From positions 1 to 64,000 of the forward strand of contig CAKSJF010000003.1 of assembly GCA_934462945.1 (NCBI GenBank): 64,000 nucleotides of DNA, given 5' to 3'. The position numbers and the translations under genes were made by a program. Source of the stretch: an uncultured Clostridia bacterium. Lineage in GTDB: Bacteria > Bacillota > Clostridia > UBA1381. Shown here in pieces: positions 53,383-61,759 of the stretch. The notes below the pieces were generated by a model. It was not told the origin of the DNA and did not search any database. It worked only from the letters and a program-made list of their open reading frames with translations. Every line of letters begins with the position of its first letter. The first letter of the stretch is position 1.

Positions 53383-53413
53383 ATAAGTAAGAAATATGAT
53401 AGGAGGCATCATT

Positions 53414-54046
53414 ATGGCAGGTTTAACCCCAAAGGATTATGAAATATTAGATTTTATTTTAGAGGAGCAGCATACTAAGGGATATCCGCCGACTGTACGC
53501 GAAATCTGCAACAGGGTCGGACTTTCTTCCACGGCAAGCATTCACGCGCGGCTTGCAAAACTGGAGCGGTACGGACTTTTAGAAAAGGAATCCTCCAAAA
53601 ACCGTTCTATGCGCGTTATCAATTATAAATCAGCAGATGAACCGCCTAAAAGCGCTTATCAGGAAGACCGTTACTTAGATGTGCCGGTTTACGGCAGAGT
53701 GACCGCCGGCATGCCGATTTTAGCTGTGGAGGAGCATGAGGAAACTTTTCCGCTCCCGATGTCCTTTGCACACAATAAGGATCTCTTTATGCTCAAAGTG
53801 CAGGGGGAATCCATGATCAACGCTGCGATTTTAGACGGGGATCTGATTATTGTGGAACGTCAGCCAACCGCACAAAACGGCGATATTGTGGTGGCGATGG
53901 TTGACGGAGAAAATGCGACTGTGAAAACCTTTTATAAGGAAAACGGACACTACCGTCTCCAGCCGGAAAACGACTCCATGGATCCGATTATTGTAAATCA
54001 GGTTGAGATTTTAGGAAAAGTAGTGGGTGTTTTTCGAATGATGTGA
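53414..54046 (+). CDS. lexA: LexA repressor
   Basis: 210 residues. The N-terminal winged HTH (residues 1-65; YPPTVREICNRVGLSSTASIH) is followed by the self-cleavage site Ala98-Gly99 (TAGMPI) and the peptidase dyad Ser133 (GESM) and Lys171 (TVKT). It represses SOS genes and is cleaved when RecA is active. AGGAGG 7 nt before the ATG at 53414. Terminator follows at 54051. Confidence 0.96.
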   Translation: MAGLTPKDYEILDFILEEQHTKGYPPTVREICNRVGLSSTASIHARLAKLERYGLLEKESSKNRSMRVINYKSADEPPKSAYQEDRYLDVPVYGRVTAGMPILAVEEHEETFPLPMSFAHNKDLFMLKVQGESMINAAILDGDLIIVERQPTAQNGDIVVAMVDGENATVKTFYKENGHYRLQPENDSMDPIIVNQVEILGKVVGVFRMM

Positions 54047-54050
54047 TGCA

Positions 54051-54101
54051 AAAGGCACACCGCCTGGCGTACATTCGTACTCCAGGCAGTGTGCCTTTTT
54101 T
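54051..54101. terminator. Bidirectional terminator between lexA and melA
   Basis: AAAGGCACAC...GCCTGG / CCAGGC...GTGTGCCTTT, long interrupted stem, T-runs on both strands. Confidence 0.9.
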
Positions 54102-54127
54102 GCACTGTTCAAACGGTCTGTGCTCTT

Positions 54128-55444
54128 TTACAGAATCGGAAATCCTGCTTTTTCATGCGCTTCGTAAAGTTCATCACACATTGCAACAATATCATCAATG
54201 GACAGTACTGCTGCTGTGTGAGGATCAAGCATAGCGGCATGATAGATATGTTCTCTCTTGCCGGTGGCTGCTGCCTCAATTGTCAAAAGCTGCGGATTGA
54301 TGTTTGTTCTGTTCATCGCTGCTAATTGAGGCGGTAAATCTCCGATTACAACCGGATTGATTCCGGTGCCGTCTGCAATACAAGGCACTTCCACACAAGC
54401 CTCACCCGGTAAATTGGTGATCAAACCGGTATTTTTCACATTTCCACCGAATTTGCACGGCTTGTTTGTCACAATCGCTTCGATAATTCTGGAACCGTAT
54501 TCCCGGCTTCTTTCATGAACCACATCTCCGCCGTTCATAAGCTCGTCTCGCTGCTTTTTCCAGTCCGCAATCTGTTCCTTGCAACGCCGGATATATTCAT
54601 CAATCGGAATATTGAATTTTTCAATCAGCTCCGGATAATTTGGCTTAATAAAAAACGGATTGTATTCCGCGTTATGCTCGCTGCTCTCAGTGCAGTAATA
54701 GCCTAAATGCTTGATATATTCGTACCGTACCATATCATTATGCACGCCGGCTGCATTCTTTTCTGCCGCACGCTTTCTGATTTCCGGGTAAAGATCGTTT
54801 CCCTGCATATCAGTGATTTCCAGAAGCCATGCCATATGGTTGATTCCTGCTATCTTATCCACAAAACCATCCACCTGAATATCAAGCCCTTTTAAGAGAC
54901 CCTTGGAGCAAACCTGCACACTGTGGCAAAGACCAACGGTCTTGACATTGGTGTATCTCTGCATATATCCTGCGATCATTGCCATTGGGTTTGTATAGTT
55001 CAAAAGCCATGCCCTGGGGCAGACCTCCTCCATATCCTTTGCAATATCCTTCATGACATAGATGGTACGAAGCGCTCTGAAAATGCCGCCGATTCCAAGC
55101 GTGTCTGCAATCGTCTGCTGCAAGCCGTATTTTTTCGGTATCTCAAAATCAATCACCGTGCAAGGCTCATATCCGCCCACCTGGATCGCGTTCACCACAA
55201 AGTCTGCACCGGACAATGCTGCTTTTCTGTTTTCCACACCGAGATAGCATTTGACGGTCGCTCTGTTTTCATTATACTTTTTGTTGAGCGCGTCAATCAC
55301 AAGCTTGGATTCCTCCAGTCTTCCGCCGTCAATGTCATAGAGCGCAAATTCTGCATCCCGGATGCTTTCGCAAAGCATAATATCGCCAAGAATGTTTTTT
55401 GCAAAAATCGTACTCCCTGCACCGATAAATGTAACTTTAATCAT
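54128..55444 (-). CDS. melA: GH4 alpha-galactosidase (NAD+/Mn2+-dependent)
   Basis: 438 residues. GH4 Rossmann motif IGAGS (residues 7-11) for NAD+, Mn2+-binding region with Cys173-His174 (LCHSVQ) and GINHMAWL (His near 205), and the family signature VNAIQVGGYEPCTVIDFEIP. The CHSVQ sequence resembles E. coli MelA; alpha-glucosidases differ there, so alpha-galactosidase is preferred. It works by redox-assisted elimination on imported melibiose or raffinose-type sugars. ATG 55444 is the only start giving this N-terminus; longer frames lack family similarity. Divergent AraC gene 123 bp away is the likely regulator. Confidence 0.88.
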   Translation of the reverse strand: MIKVTFIGAGSTIFAKNILGDIMLCESIRDAEFALYDIDGGRLEESKLVIDALNKKYNENRATVKCYLGVENRKAALSGADFVVNAIQVGGYEPCTVIDFEIPKKYGLQQTIADTLGIGGIFRALRTIYVMKDIAKDMEEVCPRAWLLNYTNPMAMIAGYMQRYTNVKTVGLCHSVQVCSKGLLKGLDIQVDGFVDKIAGINHMAWLLEITDMQGNDLYPEIRKRAAEKNAAGVHNDMVRYEYIKHLGYYCTESSEHNAEYNPFFIKPNYPELIEKFNIPIDEYIRRCKEQIADWKKQRDELMNGGDVVHERSREYGSRIIEAIVTNKPCKFGGNVKNTGLITNLPGEACVEVPCIADGTGINPVVIGDLPPQLAAMNRTNINPQLLTIEAAATGKREHIYHAAMLDPHTAAVLSIDDIVAMCDELYEAHEKAGFPIL

Positions 55445-55503
55445 GTGTACATAACCCCTTTTCTTTTTTTCTTGATTATAGCATATTTTTATGCAGAAAA
55501 CCA

Positions 55504-55533
55504 TTGCAAAAAGAAACAAAAGTATGGTATAAT
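55504..55533 (+). promoter_or_regulatory. Promoter of the AraC gene
   Basis: TTGCAA (55504-55509), 18-nt spacer, TATAAT (55528-55533); within the 123-bp divergent region with melA. Confidence 0.7.
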
Positions 55534-55567
55534 GGAACATAATAAAGCTTTTGTGAGGATGAAAAAA

Positions 55568-56329
55568 ATGCAAGAGGAAATTATTTTTGAGGATAAAGGC
55601 TACAAGGATATCAATCCAATCCGCACCGGGCATGAGGCATGCACAAGCAATCACAGCTTTGGTCCGGCAGTTCGCCAAAACTACTTAATTCATTATGTCA
55701 AAAGCGGCACCGGCAGGCTATATTCCCCGGAGGGCGAATATGCGGTACTTCCGGGTCAGCTGTTTTTGATTCGCCCGGGCGAAATTAACACCTATACCGC
55801 CGACAAAGAGCATCCGTGGGATTATATCTGGGTCGAATTTTCCGGAGATGCCACAAGACTGTTAGAAAAAACGCAAAAAAGAATTGTGGACTGCGACAGC
55901 GAACCCTTTCTCCGGCTGTTAAGCCTTTTAAAACGCGAGGATTTCCGGGAAGAATACGCAATATCTGCGCTTTTTACAATTCTGACCTCCTTTTTCGAGA
56001 CAGGGCATCAAAATCTTGTTTCAAAAATTAAAAACTATATTTCTTCTAATTATATGAAAGAAATTCAGATCGGAACACTTGCAAAGGATCTCGGCTACAG
56101 CCGGCAGCATATTGCAAGGCTTTTTAAAGAACAAACCGGGATGAGCGTGAAAGATTTTTTAACGCAAACCCGGCTTGAAAACTCAAAGACATTTTTAAAA
56201 AACGGCTTTACCGTAAAAGAAACTGCCTATTTGTGCGGATATAGCGACTGTTTTAATTTTTCAAAAGCATATAAAGCAACCTTTGGAGTCAGTCCGTCGG
56301 CTCAGAAAGGAAAAGCCGGAATTTCTTAA
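55568..56329 (+). CDS. AraC-family regulator, divergent from melA
   Basis: 253 residues. N-terminal cupin (residues 30-100: NYLIHYVKSGTGRLYSPEGEY, GQLFLIRPGEINTYTADKEHPWDYIWVEF). C-terminal HTH pair at about 160-250: IQIGTLAKDLGYSRQHIARLFKEQ and TVKETAYLCGYSDCFNFSKAYK. It probably activates melA on alpha-galactoside binding, inferred from divergence and RafR/MsmR-like layout. SD GAGG 9 nt before ATG 55568; an ATG 9 nt upstream abuts the SD. Confidence 0.9.
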   Translation: MQEEIIFEDKGYKDINPIRTGHEACTSNHSFGPAVRQNYLIHYVKSGTGRLYSPEGEYAVLPGQLFLIRPGEINTYTADKEHPWDYIWVEFSGDATRLLEKTQKRIVDCDSEPFLRLLSLLKREDFREEYAISALFTILTSFFETGHQNLVSKIKNYISSNYMKEIQIGTLAKDLGYSRQHIARLFKEQTGMSVKDFLTQTRLENSKTFLKNGFTVKETAYLCGYSDCFNFSKAYKATFGVSPSAQKGKAGIS

Positions 56330-56493
56330 CGCTGCTCACACCGGAAGAACCGCCGGCGAATCAACGGTTTATCCGCAAGGTCAAAAGAAAAAAAACAGAT
56401 TGCCGTCACTACAGAAATATCCTCTGTGTATCAGCCGCACAATTTGTTCATGCATTTTTTACAAATTCACACATAAAACACTCATTTTTCCCC

Positions 56494-56522
56494 TTGACAA
56501 TCTACATTTTGTGAGGTAAAAT
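56494..56522 (+). promoter_or_regulatory. Sigma-A promoter of fucO
   Basis: TTGACA (56494-56499), 17-nt spacer, TAAAAT (56517-56522). Confidence 0.8.
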
Positions 56523-56580
56523 GAAGTTGATACATAGAGAAAATGCTATGTAAATAAACAAATAGAAAGGTGATTGCTTT

Positions 56581-57726
56581 ATGAACAAATTTATGCTTAA
56601 CGAAACCTCTTACCATGGTGCAGGCGCTATTTGCGCAATACCGGAGGAAATCAAAAGCCGCGGCTTTCAGAAAGTGTTTGTCGCGTCCGATCCGGATCTT
56701 GTGAAGTTCGGCGTATCGAAAAAGGTTACCGATCTAATTGAACAGGCAGGAATTGAATACAAGCTTTATTCCGACATTAAGCCAAATCCGACCATTGAAA
56801 ATGTGCAGCACGGTGTGGAGGAATTTAAAGCCTGCGGCGCTGACTGTATCGTTGCAATTGGCGGCGGCTCATCCATGGATACCTCCAAGGCAATCGGAAT
56901 TATTGTTGCCAATCCGGAATTTGCAGACGTCCGTTCCTTAGAGGGCGTTGCACCGACAAAAAACAAATGCGTTCCGATTATTGCAGTGCCGACAACAGCA
57001 GGAACTGCGGCAGAGGTTACCATTAACTACGTCATCACAGATGTGGAGAAAAAGCGCAAGTTTGTCTGCGTGGATGCACACGACATCCCGGTCGTTGCCG
57101 TGGTTGACCCGGACATGATGTCTACCATGCCGGCTTCTCTGACTGCTGCAACCGGTATGGACGCACTGACACATGCAATTGAAGGATATATTACAAAAGG
57201 TGCATGGGAGCTTTCCGACATGTTCCATATTAAAGCAATTGAAATTATTGCACGTTCTCTCCGCGATGCTGTGAAGAACGGCAAAAACGGCAGAGAGGGC
57301 ATGGCGCTTGGTCAGTATGTTGCCGGCATGGGATTTTCTAATGTCGGACTGGGCGTTGATCACTCTATGGCACACACACTTTCCGCATATTATGACACAC
57401 CGCACGGCAAGGCATGTGCAATTCTGCTTCCGGCAGTCATGGCTTATAATGCAGAATATACCGGCGAAAAATATAAGGACATTGCTAAAGCAATGGGTGT
57501 TGAGGGAGTTGACAGCATGACTCCGGCAGAATACCGCAAAGCGGCTGTAGACGCAGTACGGAAGCTTTCCGAGGATGTCGGCATTCCGTCCACCCTCAAG
57601 GGAATTGTAAAAGAGGAGGATATTCCGGCTCTTGCAGAATCTGCCTATGCAGACGCATGCCGTCCGGGAAATCCGAGAGATACCAGCGTGGAGGAAATTG
57701 CTGAAATTTACAGAAGTCTGATGTAG
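56581..57726 (+). CDS. fucO: Lactaldehyde reductase (iron-dependent alcohol dehydrogenase)
   Basis: 381 residues. It reduces L-lactaldehyde, from rhamnose or fucose breakdown, to 1,2-propanediol with NADH. It follows E. coli FucO closely along its length, e.g. NPEFADVRSLEG, IPTTAGTAAE-type motif, and VCVDAHDIP. Iron ligands expected for the family are present: Asp194, His198, His261 and His275. No rhamnose isomerase or kinase gene is visible next to it, so it stands alone behind its own promoter. Links the window's rhamnosidases to a propanediol outcome by inference. Confidence 0.9.
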   Translation: MNKFMLNETSYHGAGAICAIPEEIKSRGFQKVFVASDPDLVKFGVSKKVTDLIEQAGIEYKLYSDIKPNPTIENVQHGVEEFKACGADCIVAIGGGSSMDTSKAIGIIVANPEFADVRSLEGVAPTKNKCVPIIAVPTTAGTAAEVTINYVITDVEKKRKFVCVDAHDIPVVAVVDPDMMSTMPASLTAATGMDALTHAIEGYITKGAWELSDMFHIKAIEIIARSLRDAVKNGKNGREGMALGQYVAGMGFSNVGLGVDHSMAHTLSAYYDTPHGKACAILLPAVMAYNAEYTGEKYKDIAKAMGVEGVDSMTPAEYRKAAVDAVRKLSEDVGIPSTLKGIVKEEDIPALAESAYADACRPGNPRDTSVEEIAEIYRSLM

Positions 57727-57737
57727 GATTCTGCATC

Positions 57738-57780
57738 AAAGCAGGCTGTCCTGCCCCTGTGGCGGACAGCCTGCTTTTTT
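57738..57780 (+). terminator. Terminator of fucO
   Basis: AAAGCAGGCTGTCC (57738-57751) / GGACAGCCTGCTTT (57764-57777), T-run. Confidence 0.93.
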
Positions 57781-57804
57781 GCGCCGCAGCATTTTCAAAA
57801 AGGA

Positions 57805-57833
57805 TTGACAGTTTGGAAAATGTATACTATAAT
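57805..57833 (+). promoter_or_regulatory. Sigma-A promoter of the c-di-GMP signalling gene
   Basis: TTGACA (57805-57810), 17-nt spacer, TATAAT (57828-57833). A TCCGG/CCGGA leader hairpin lies just before the start codon. Confidence 0.8.
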
Positions 57834-57924
57834 AATAAGAGAACCTTATGTTATGAAAGTTTCATAAGATTAAAAAAATTCTCTCCGGCGGTATGCTCCG
57901 GAAAGAAATGACAGGGAGATTCTT

Positions 57925-60282
57925 ATGGAAACCAAAAATACACTTCTGATTGCAGACAATTCAAAAAAGAACCGGGAAATATTAACCGAAATGCTTGGCA
58001 ATCAGTATCACTATCTTTATGCAGACAACGGTGCAGGACTAATTGAACTTTTATCCGGGGATTCGGAAATTGATCTGATTCTACTGGACATCAATATGCC
58101 GCAGATGGACGGTTTTGAAGTGCTAAAAATTATGAACGAGCGTCTTTGGATTGAGGAAATTCCTGTGATGATCATCTCAGCTGAAACCGATACGGAATTT
58201 CTGCAAAGGGCATATCAGCTGGGCGCGATCGCCTATATTTCCCGTCCGTTTTCCGCGCTGGCAGTGCAGCACCGGGTAAAAAATACGCTTGCACTCTATT
58301 CCCGGCAAAAGCGCCTGGTACAGTTAGTGGAGGAGCAGGTTTACGAGCGCGAAAAAATTAACACTGCTATGATCAATATTTTCAGCCACTCCATTGAACT
58401 TCGGAATAATGAGTCCGGAAGTCACACGCTGCATATGCGCAACATTTCAAAGCTTCTGCTGCACCGTCTGACCGAACTGACCGACCGCTATCAGCTGACC
58501 GAAAACGACATCTCCCTCATCACCACACTCTCCTCCCTGCACGACATCGGAAAAATTTCCGTTCCCGAAAGCATTCTGAACAAGCCCGGCACGCTGACCG
58601 CAGAGGAATGGGAAATTATGAAATCGCATACTACCTACGGTGACGAGCTTTTAAAAAGCGCACCGGTATTGCAGACAGATGCCGTATTTCAGACAGCGCA
58701 CGAAATCTGCCGCTGGCATCATGAACGCTGGGACGGAAAGGGCTATCCGGACGGACTTTCCGGAGATGAAATTCCGATCTCTGCACAGGTGGTTGCAATG
58801 GCAGATGTTTATGACGCACTCACCAGTGACCGTGCCTACAAAAAAGCGTATTCGCATGAATGCGCCATTGAAATGATCTGCAACGGAGAATGCGGCGCAT
58901 TCAATCCGCTCCTGATCCAATGTCTGCTGGATGTTTCCAACCGTTTGGCAGACAATCTGCGCCAGAACCCAAACAAATACGACTATATGGACGAGGCGCA
59001 CCGGCTCGCCGGAGAAATGCTCAACAGCAAGCAGCTTCCGCTGGACGACCGCTCACGCCGCCTCTTAAATAATGAACGCACAAAAAAGGAGTTTTTTCAG
59101 CAGGCAGCCGGCGGAATCCAGTTTGAATATGACCACATTCTGCAAAGAGTGACTTATATCGACTGGTATCAGCAGCCTAAGCTCCGCAAGGTTTTGTATC
59201 TGAACGAGGGCGACGATGTGGATTTACTCTCCCGTGAGGACTGGCTCACACTCCAGCAACGGCTGAATGAAACCACCCCCGAGCGCAGTTCCACCAGTAT
59301 GACTGTACTGATTCCGGTGAACGGTGCTTACCGCTGGCACCGTCTGGATGCCAGCACCGTCTGGCCGGAGCGCGGCGAAACCTATTTGGCTGCTTTAGGT
59401 CAGTTTACCGACATTCACGATCAAATAACCCAGGAAGGACTTTCCACCATTTTAAAGGACGAAAAAAAATCTGAATGGATTTCCCGGCTATTTGGAGATA
59501 TGTTTGATATGGTTCGTCTGGTTGATCCTGCGGATACCTGTGTTTTAGCTGTTTCAAAGGACGGTGAGCTGGTGAAAACCAACGCCTTCTGCTATGAAAC
59601 CTGGAACCGTACAGAATGCTGCGAAAACTGTATCTCCTCCGCAGCACTCAGTCACGACCACTGGACAACCAAATTAGAGGTGCTGGGCGGCAGTATCTAT
59701 TCAGTCATTTCCAGAGCAGTTACCGTCGGCAGCAGGGACTGCGTGTTGGAAATTGTCATGAAAGCAGGAGAAAATCCCAAAAGGCAGAAACTGCACGGCT
59801 CTGCACGCACCAACATGATGCTTCTGGAATTTTACCGCGATGCACTCACCAATGCCTATTCCCGGATGTATCTGGAGGACTTTAAGAAGAATCTGGAAAA
59901 TACTGACGGTGTGGCAATTTTAGATGTGGATCACTTTAAAAAAATTAACGATCAGTACGGACATCCTGCCGGCGATGCCGTATTAAAGCATATTGCAGAG
60001 GTCGTGCAAAATTCGCTTTCGGACGAGGACACCTTAATCCGCTATGGCGGCGACGAATTTTTGCTGCTCTTCCACAAAACCGAAGAGGATACTTTTCGCA
60101 GACAGCTCCGGGTGATCCGTGAAAATGTGGAGACCTCCGCCTTGAAAGACTATCCGGGAATTCAGCTGAAAATCAGCATTGGCGGCGCTTTCCGCGCACA
60201 TTCTCTGGATGATGCCATTCAGGCAGCCGATGCAGAAATGTATCAGCACAAAAACAAGGAAAGACCGCGGCATGTGAAATAA
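57925..60282 (+). CDS. REC-HD-GYP-PAS-GGDEF cyclic-di-GMP signalling protein
   Basis: 785 residues. Receiver domain (1-125) has Asp55 as phospho-acceptor and Asp11. HD-GYP phosphodiesterase (about 150-340): LHDIGK near 205 and HHERWDGKGYP with the GYP triplet at about 272. A PAS-like linker follows (about 380-600, with a cysteine-rich ECCENC). Diguanylate cyclase has RYGGDEF near 705, and the RxxD inhibitory site before it reads SDED, so product inhibition should be lost. It thus can both make and destroy c-di-GMP, switched by a histidine kinase not seen here. GGGAG 6 nt before ATG. Confidence 0.9.
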   Translation: METKNTLLIADNSKKNREILTEMLGNQYHYLYADNGAGLIELLSGDSEIDLILLDINMPQMDGFEVLKIMNERLWIEEIPVMIISAETDTEFLQRAYQLGAIAYISRPFSALAVQHRVKNTLALYSRQKRLVQLVEEQVYEREKINTAMINIFSHSIELRNNESGSHTLHMRNISKLLLHRLTELTDRYQLTENDISLITTLSSLHDIGKISVPESILNKPGTLTAEEWEIMKSHTTYGDELLKSAPVLQTDAVFQTAHEICRWHHERWDGKGYPDGLSGDEIPISAQVVAMADVYDALTSDRAYKKAYSHECAIEMICNGECGAFNPLLIQCLLDVSNRLADNLRQNPNKYDYMDEAHRLAGEMLNSKQLPLDDRSRRLLNNERTKKEFFQQAAGGIQFEYDHILQRVTYIDWYQQPKLRKVLYLNEGDDVDLLSREDWLTLQQRLNETTPERSSTSMTVLIPVNGAYRWHRLDASTVWPERGETYLAALGQFTDIHDQITQEGLSTILKDEKKSEWISRLFGDMFDMVRLVDPADTCVLAVSKDGELVKTNAFCYETWNRTECCENCISSAALSHDHWTTKLEVLGGSIYSVISRAVTVGSRDCVLEIVMKAGENPKRQKLHGSARTNMMLLEFYRDALTNAYSRMYLEDFKKNLENTDGVAILDVDHFKKINDQYGHPAGDAVLKHIAEVVQNSLSDEDTLIRYGGDEFLLLFHKTEEDTFRRQLRVIRENVETSALKDYPGIQLKISIGGAFRAHSLDDAIQAADAEMYQHKNKERPRHVK

Positions 60283-60341
60283 ATTTTATCAGAAAACCGG
60301 CGGGGAATCATGCCGATATAAAAAAGGATTCCACATAGGGG

Positions 60342-60370
60342 TTGAAAAAAGGGAAAACTTCTGGTATAAT
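60342..60370 (+). promoter_or_regulatory. Sigma-A promoter of cca
   Basis: TTGAAA (60342-60347), 17-nt spacer, TATAAT (60365-60370). Confidence 0.75.
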
Positions 60371-60409
60371 ATATAGTTAGGAAGTTATTCAAAAAAGGAG
60401 GCGGATGGA

Positions 60410-61759
60410 ATGGAGTTGGCTATCAGCCGGGACGTTTGCCGGATTCTTGACACTCTGGAGGCGCACGGGCATACTGCATATATTGCCGGCGGCGCTGTGC
60501 GTGATCTCTTATTGGGCAAAGCGCCGCACGACTACGACATTGCTACCTCTGCCCTCCCCTCCCAGGTCAAAGCGATTTTTAAAAGAACGATTGATACCGG
60601 TTTATCCCACGGAACGGTGACCGTTTTAGACGGAAAAACTGCCTGCGAGGTGACCACTTTCCGCACGGACGGGAGTTATCAGGACTGCCGGCATCCGGAG
60701 CAGGTATTTTTTGTGGATTCGATTGAATCCGACCTTGCCCGGCGCGACTTTACCGTCAACGCCATGGCATACCACCCGGGGCGCGGTCTTATCGACCCAT
60801 ACGGCGGCAGAGAGGATTTGAAAAAAAAGCTTCTCCGCACCGTTGGCAATCCGGAGCTTCGTTTCCGCGAGGACGCACTCCGCATGCTGCGCGCTGTCCG
60901 GTTCTCGGCAACGCTGGATTTCTCCCTGGATGAGGAGACGTTCGCAGCCATCCGAAAATGTGCGCTCCTGATCCGGCGGGTAAGCGCCGAGCGCGCCCGG
61001 TCTGAACTGGATTTACTCCTCTGCTCTCCCCATCCGGAACGGCTATATCTCCTGCACGAATCCGGACTCATGCACTATCTTCTGCCGGAGGTGGAGGTAT
61101 GCTTTCGGGTGGAGCAGAAAAACAAGTATCATATCTATGATGTCGGCAGACACATTCTTGAGGCTGTGATTTACACGCCGTGTGAACCGGTGCTGCGCTG
61201 GGCAGCGCTCCTGCACGACATCGGAAAGCCGCTCTGCCAGAGTGTGGACGCAAACGGTATTATTCACTTTTACGGTCACCACCGCGAGAGCGTCCGGCTT
61301 GCAAACGACATTCTGCACCGTTTCCGGATGGAGCATAGCGCCATTTCCGACATTCTTACCCTGATTGAAAATCATGATGTCCGGATAGACGCAACACTCC
61401 CGGGTGTGAAACGGATGATGGCAAAGACCGGCGCACCGCTTTTTGACAAGCTTCTGCTTTTGCAGGAGGCAGACAATCACGCAAAAAACATGCAGTATTT
61501 CGGAGAGAAAAAAGCAAGGCTCACCGAATGCCGCAGACTTTATAACCAGGTACTCTCCGAGCATCAGCCGTATCTTTTAAGCGATCTCGCCGTGGGCGGC
61601 AGAGATTTAATCCGGATCGGTTTTCGCCCCGGGAAGGAGCTTGGAGACGTTTTAAAAGCGCTATTGGATGAGGTTTTACTTCATCCGGAAAAGAACAGAC
61701 AGGACTATCTGCTGCCCAGAGCAAGGGAACTCAGAAAAACGAAAGGAACGATCACATAA
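60410..61759 (+). CDS. cca: CCA tRNA nucleotidyltransferase with HD domain
   Basis: 449 residues. Class II nucleotidyltransferase: GGAVRDLLLG (26-35), metal DYD just after, RRDFTVNAMAYHP near 107-119, and FREDALRMLRAVRFSA. C-terminal HD domain (LHDIGKPLCQ near 270) suggests phosphatase/phosphodiesterase function as in CCA-HD enzymes. It adds or repairs the 3' CCA of tRNA. AGGAGG is 8 nt before ATG 60410; the ATG at 60405 is out of frame. Confidence 0.95.
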   Translation: MELAISRDVCRILDTLEAHGHTAYIAGGAVRDLLLGKAPHDYDIATSALPSQVKAIFKRTIDTGLSHGTVTVLDGKTACEVTTFRTDGSYQDCRHPEQVFFVDSIESDLARRDFTVNAMAYHPGRGLIDPYGGREDLKKKLLRTVGNPELRFREDALRMLRAVRFSATLDFSLDEETFAAIRKCALLIRRVSAERARSELDLLLCSPHPERLYLLHESGLMHYLLPEVEVCFRVEQKNKYHIYDVGRHILEAVIYTPCEPVLRWAALLHDIGKPLCQSVDANGIIHFYGHHRESVRLANDILHRFRMEHSAISDILTLIENHDVRIDATLPGVKRMMAKTGAPLFDKLLLLQEADNHAKNMQYFGEKKARLTECRRLYNQVLSEHQPYLLSDLAVGGRDLIRIGFRPGKELGDVLKALLDEVLLHPEKNRQDYLLPRARELRKTKGTIT

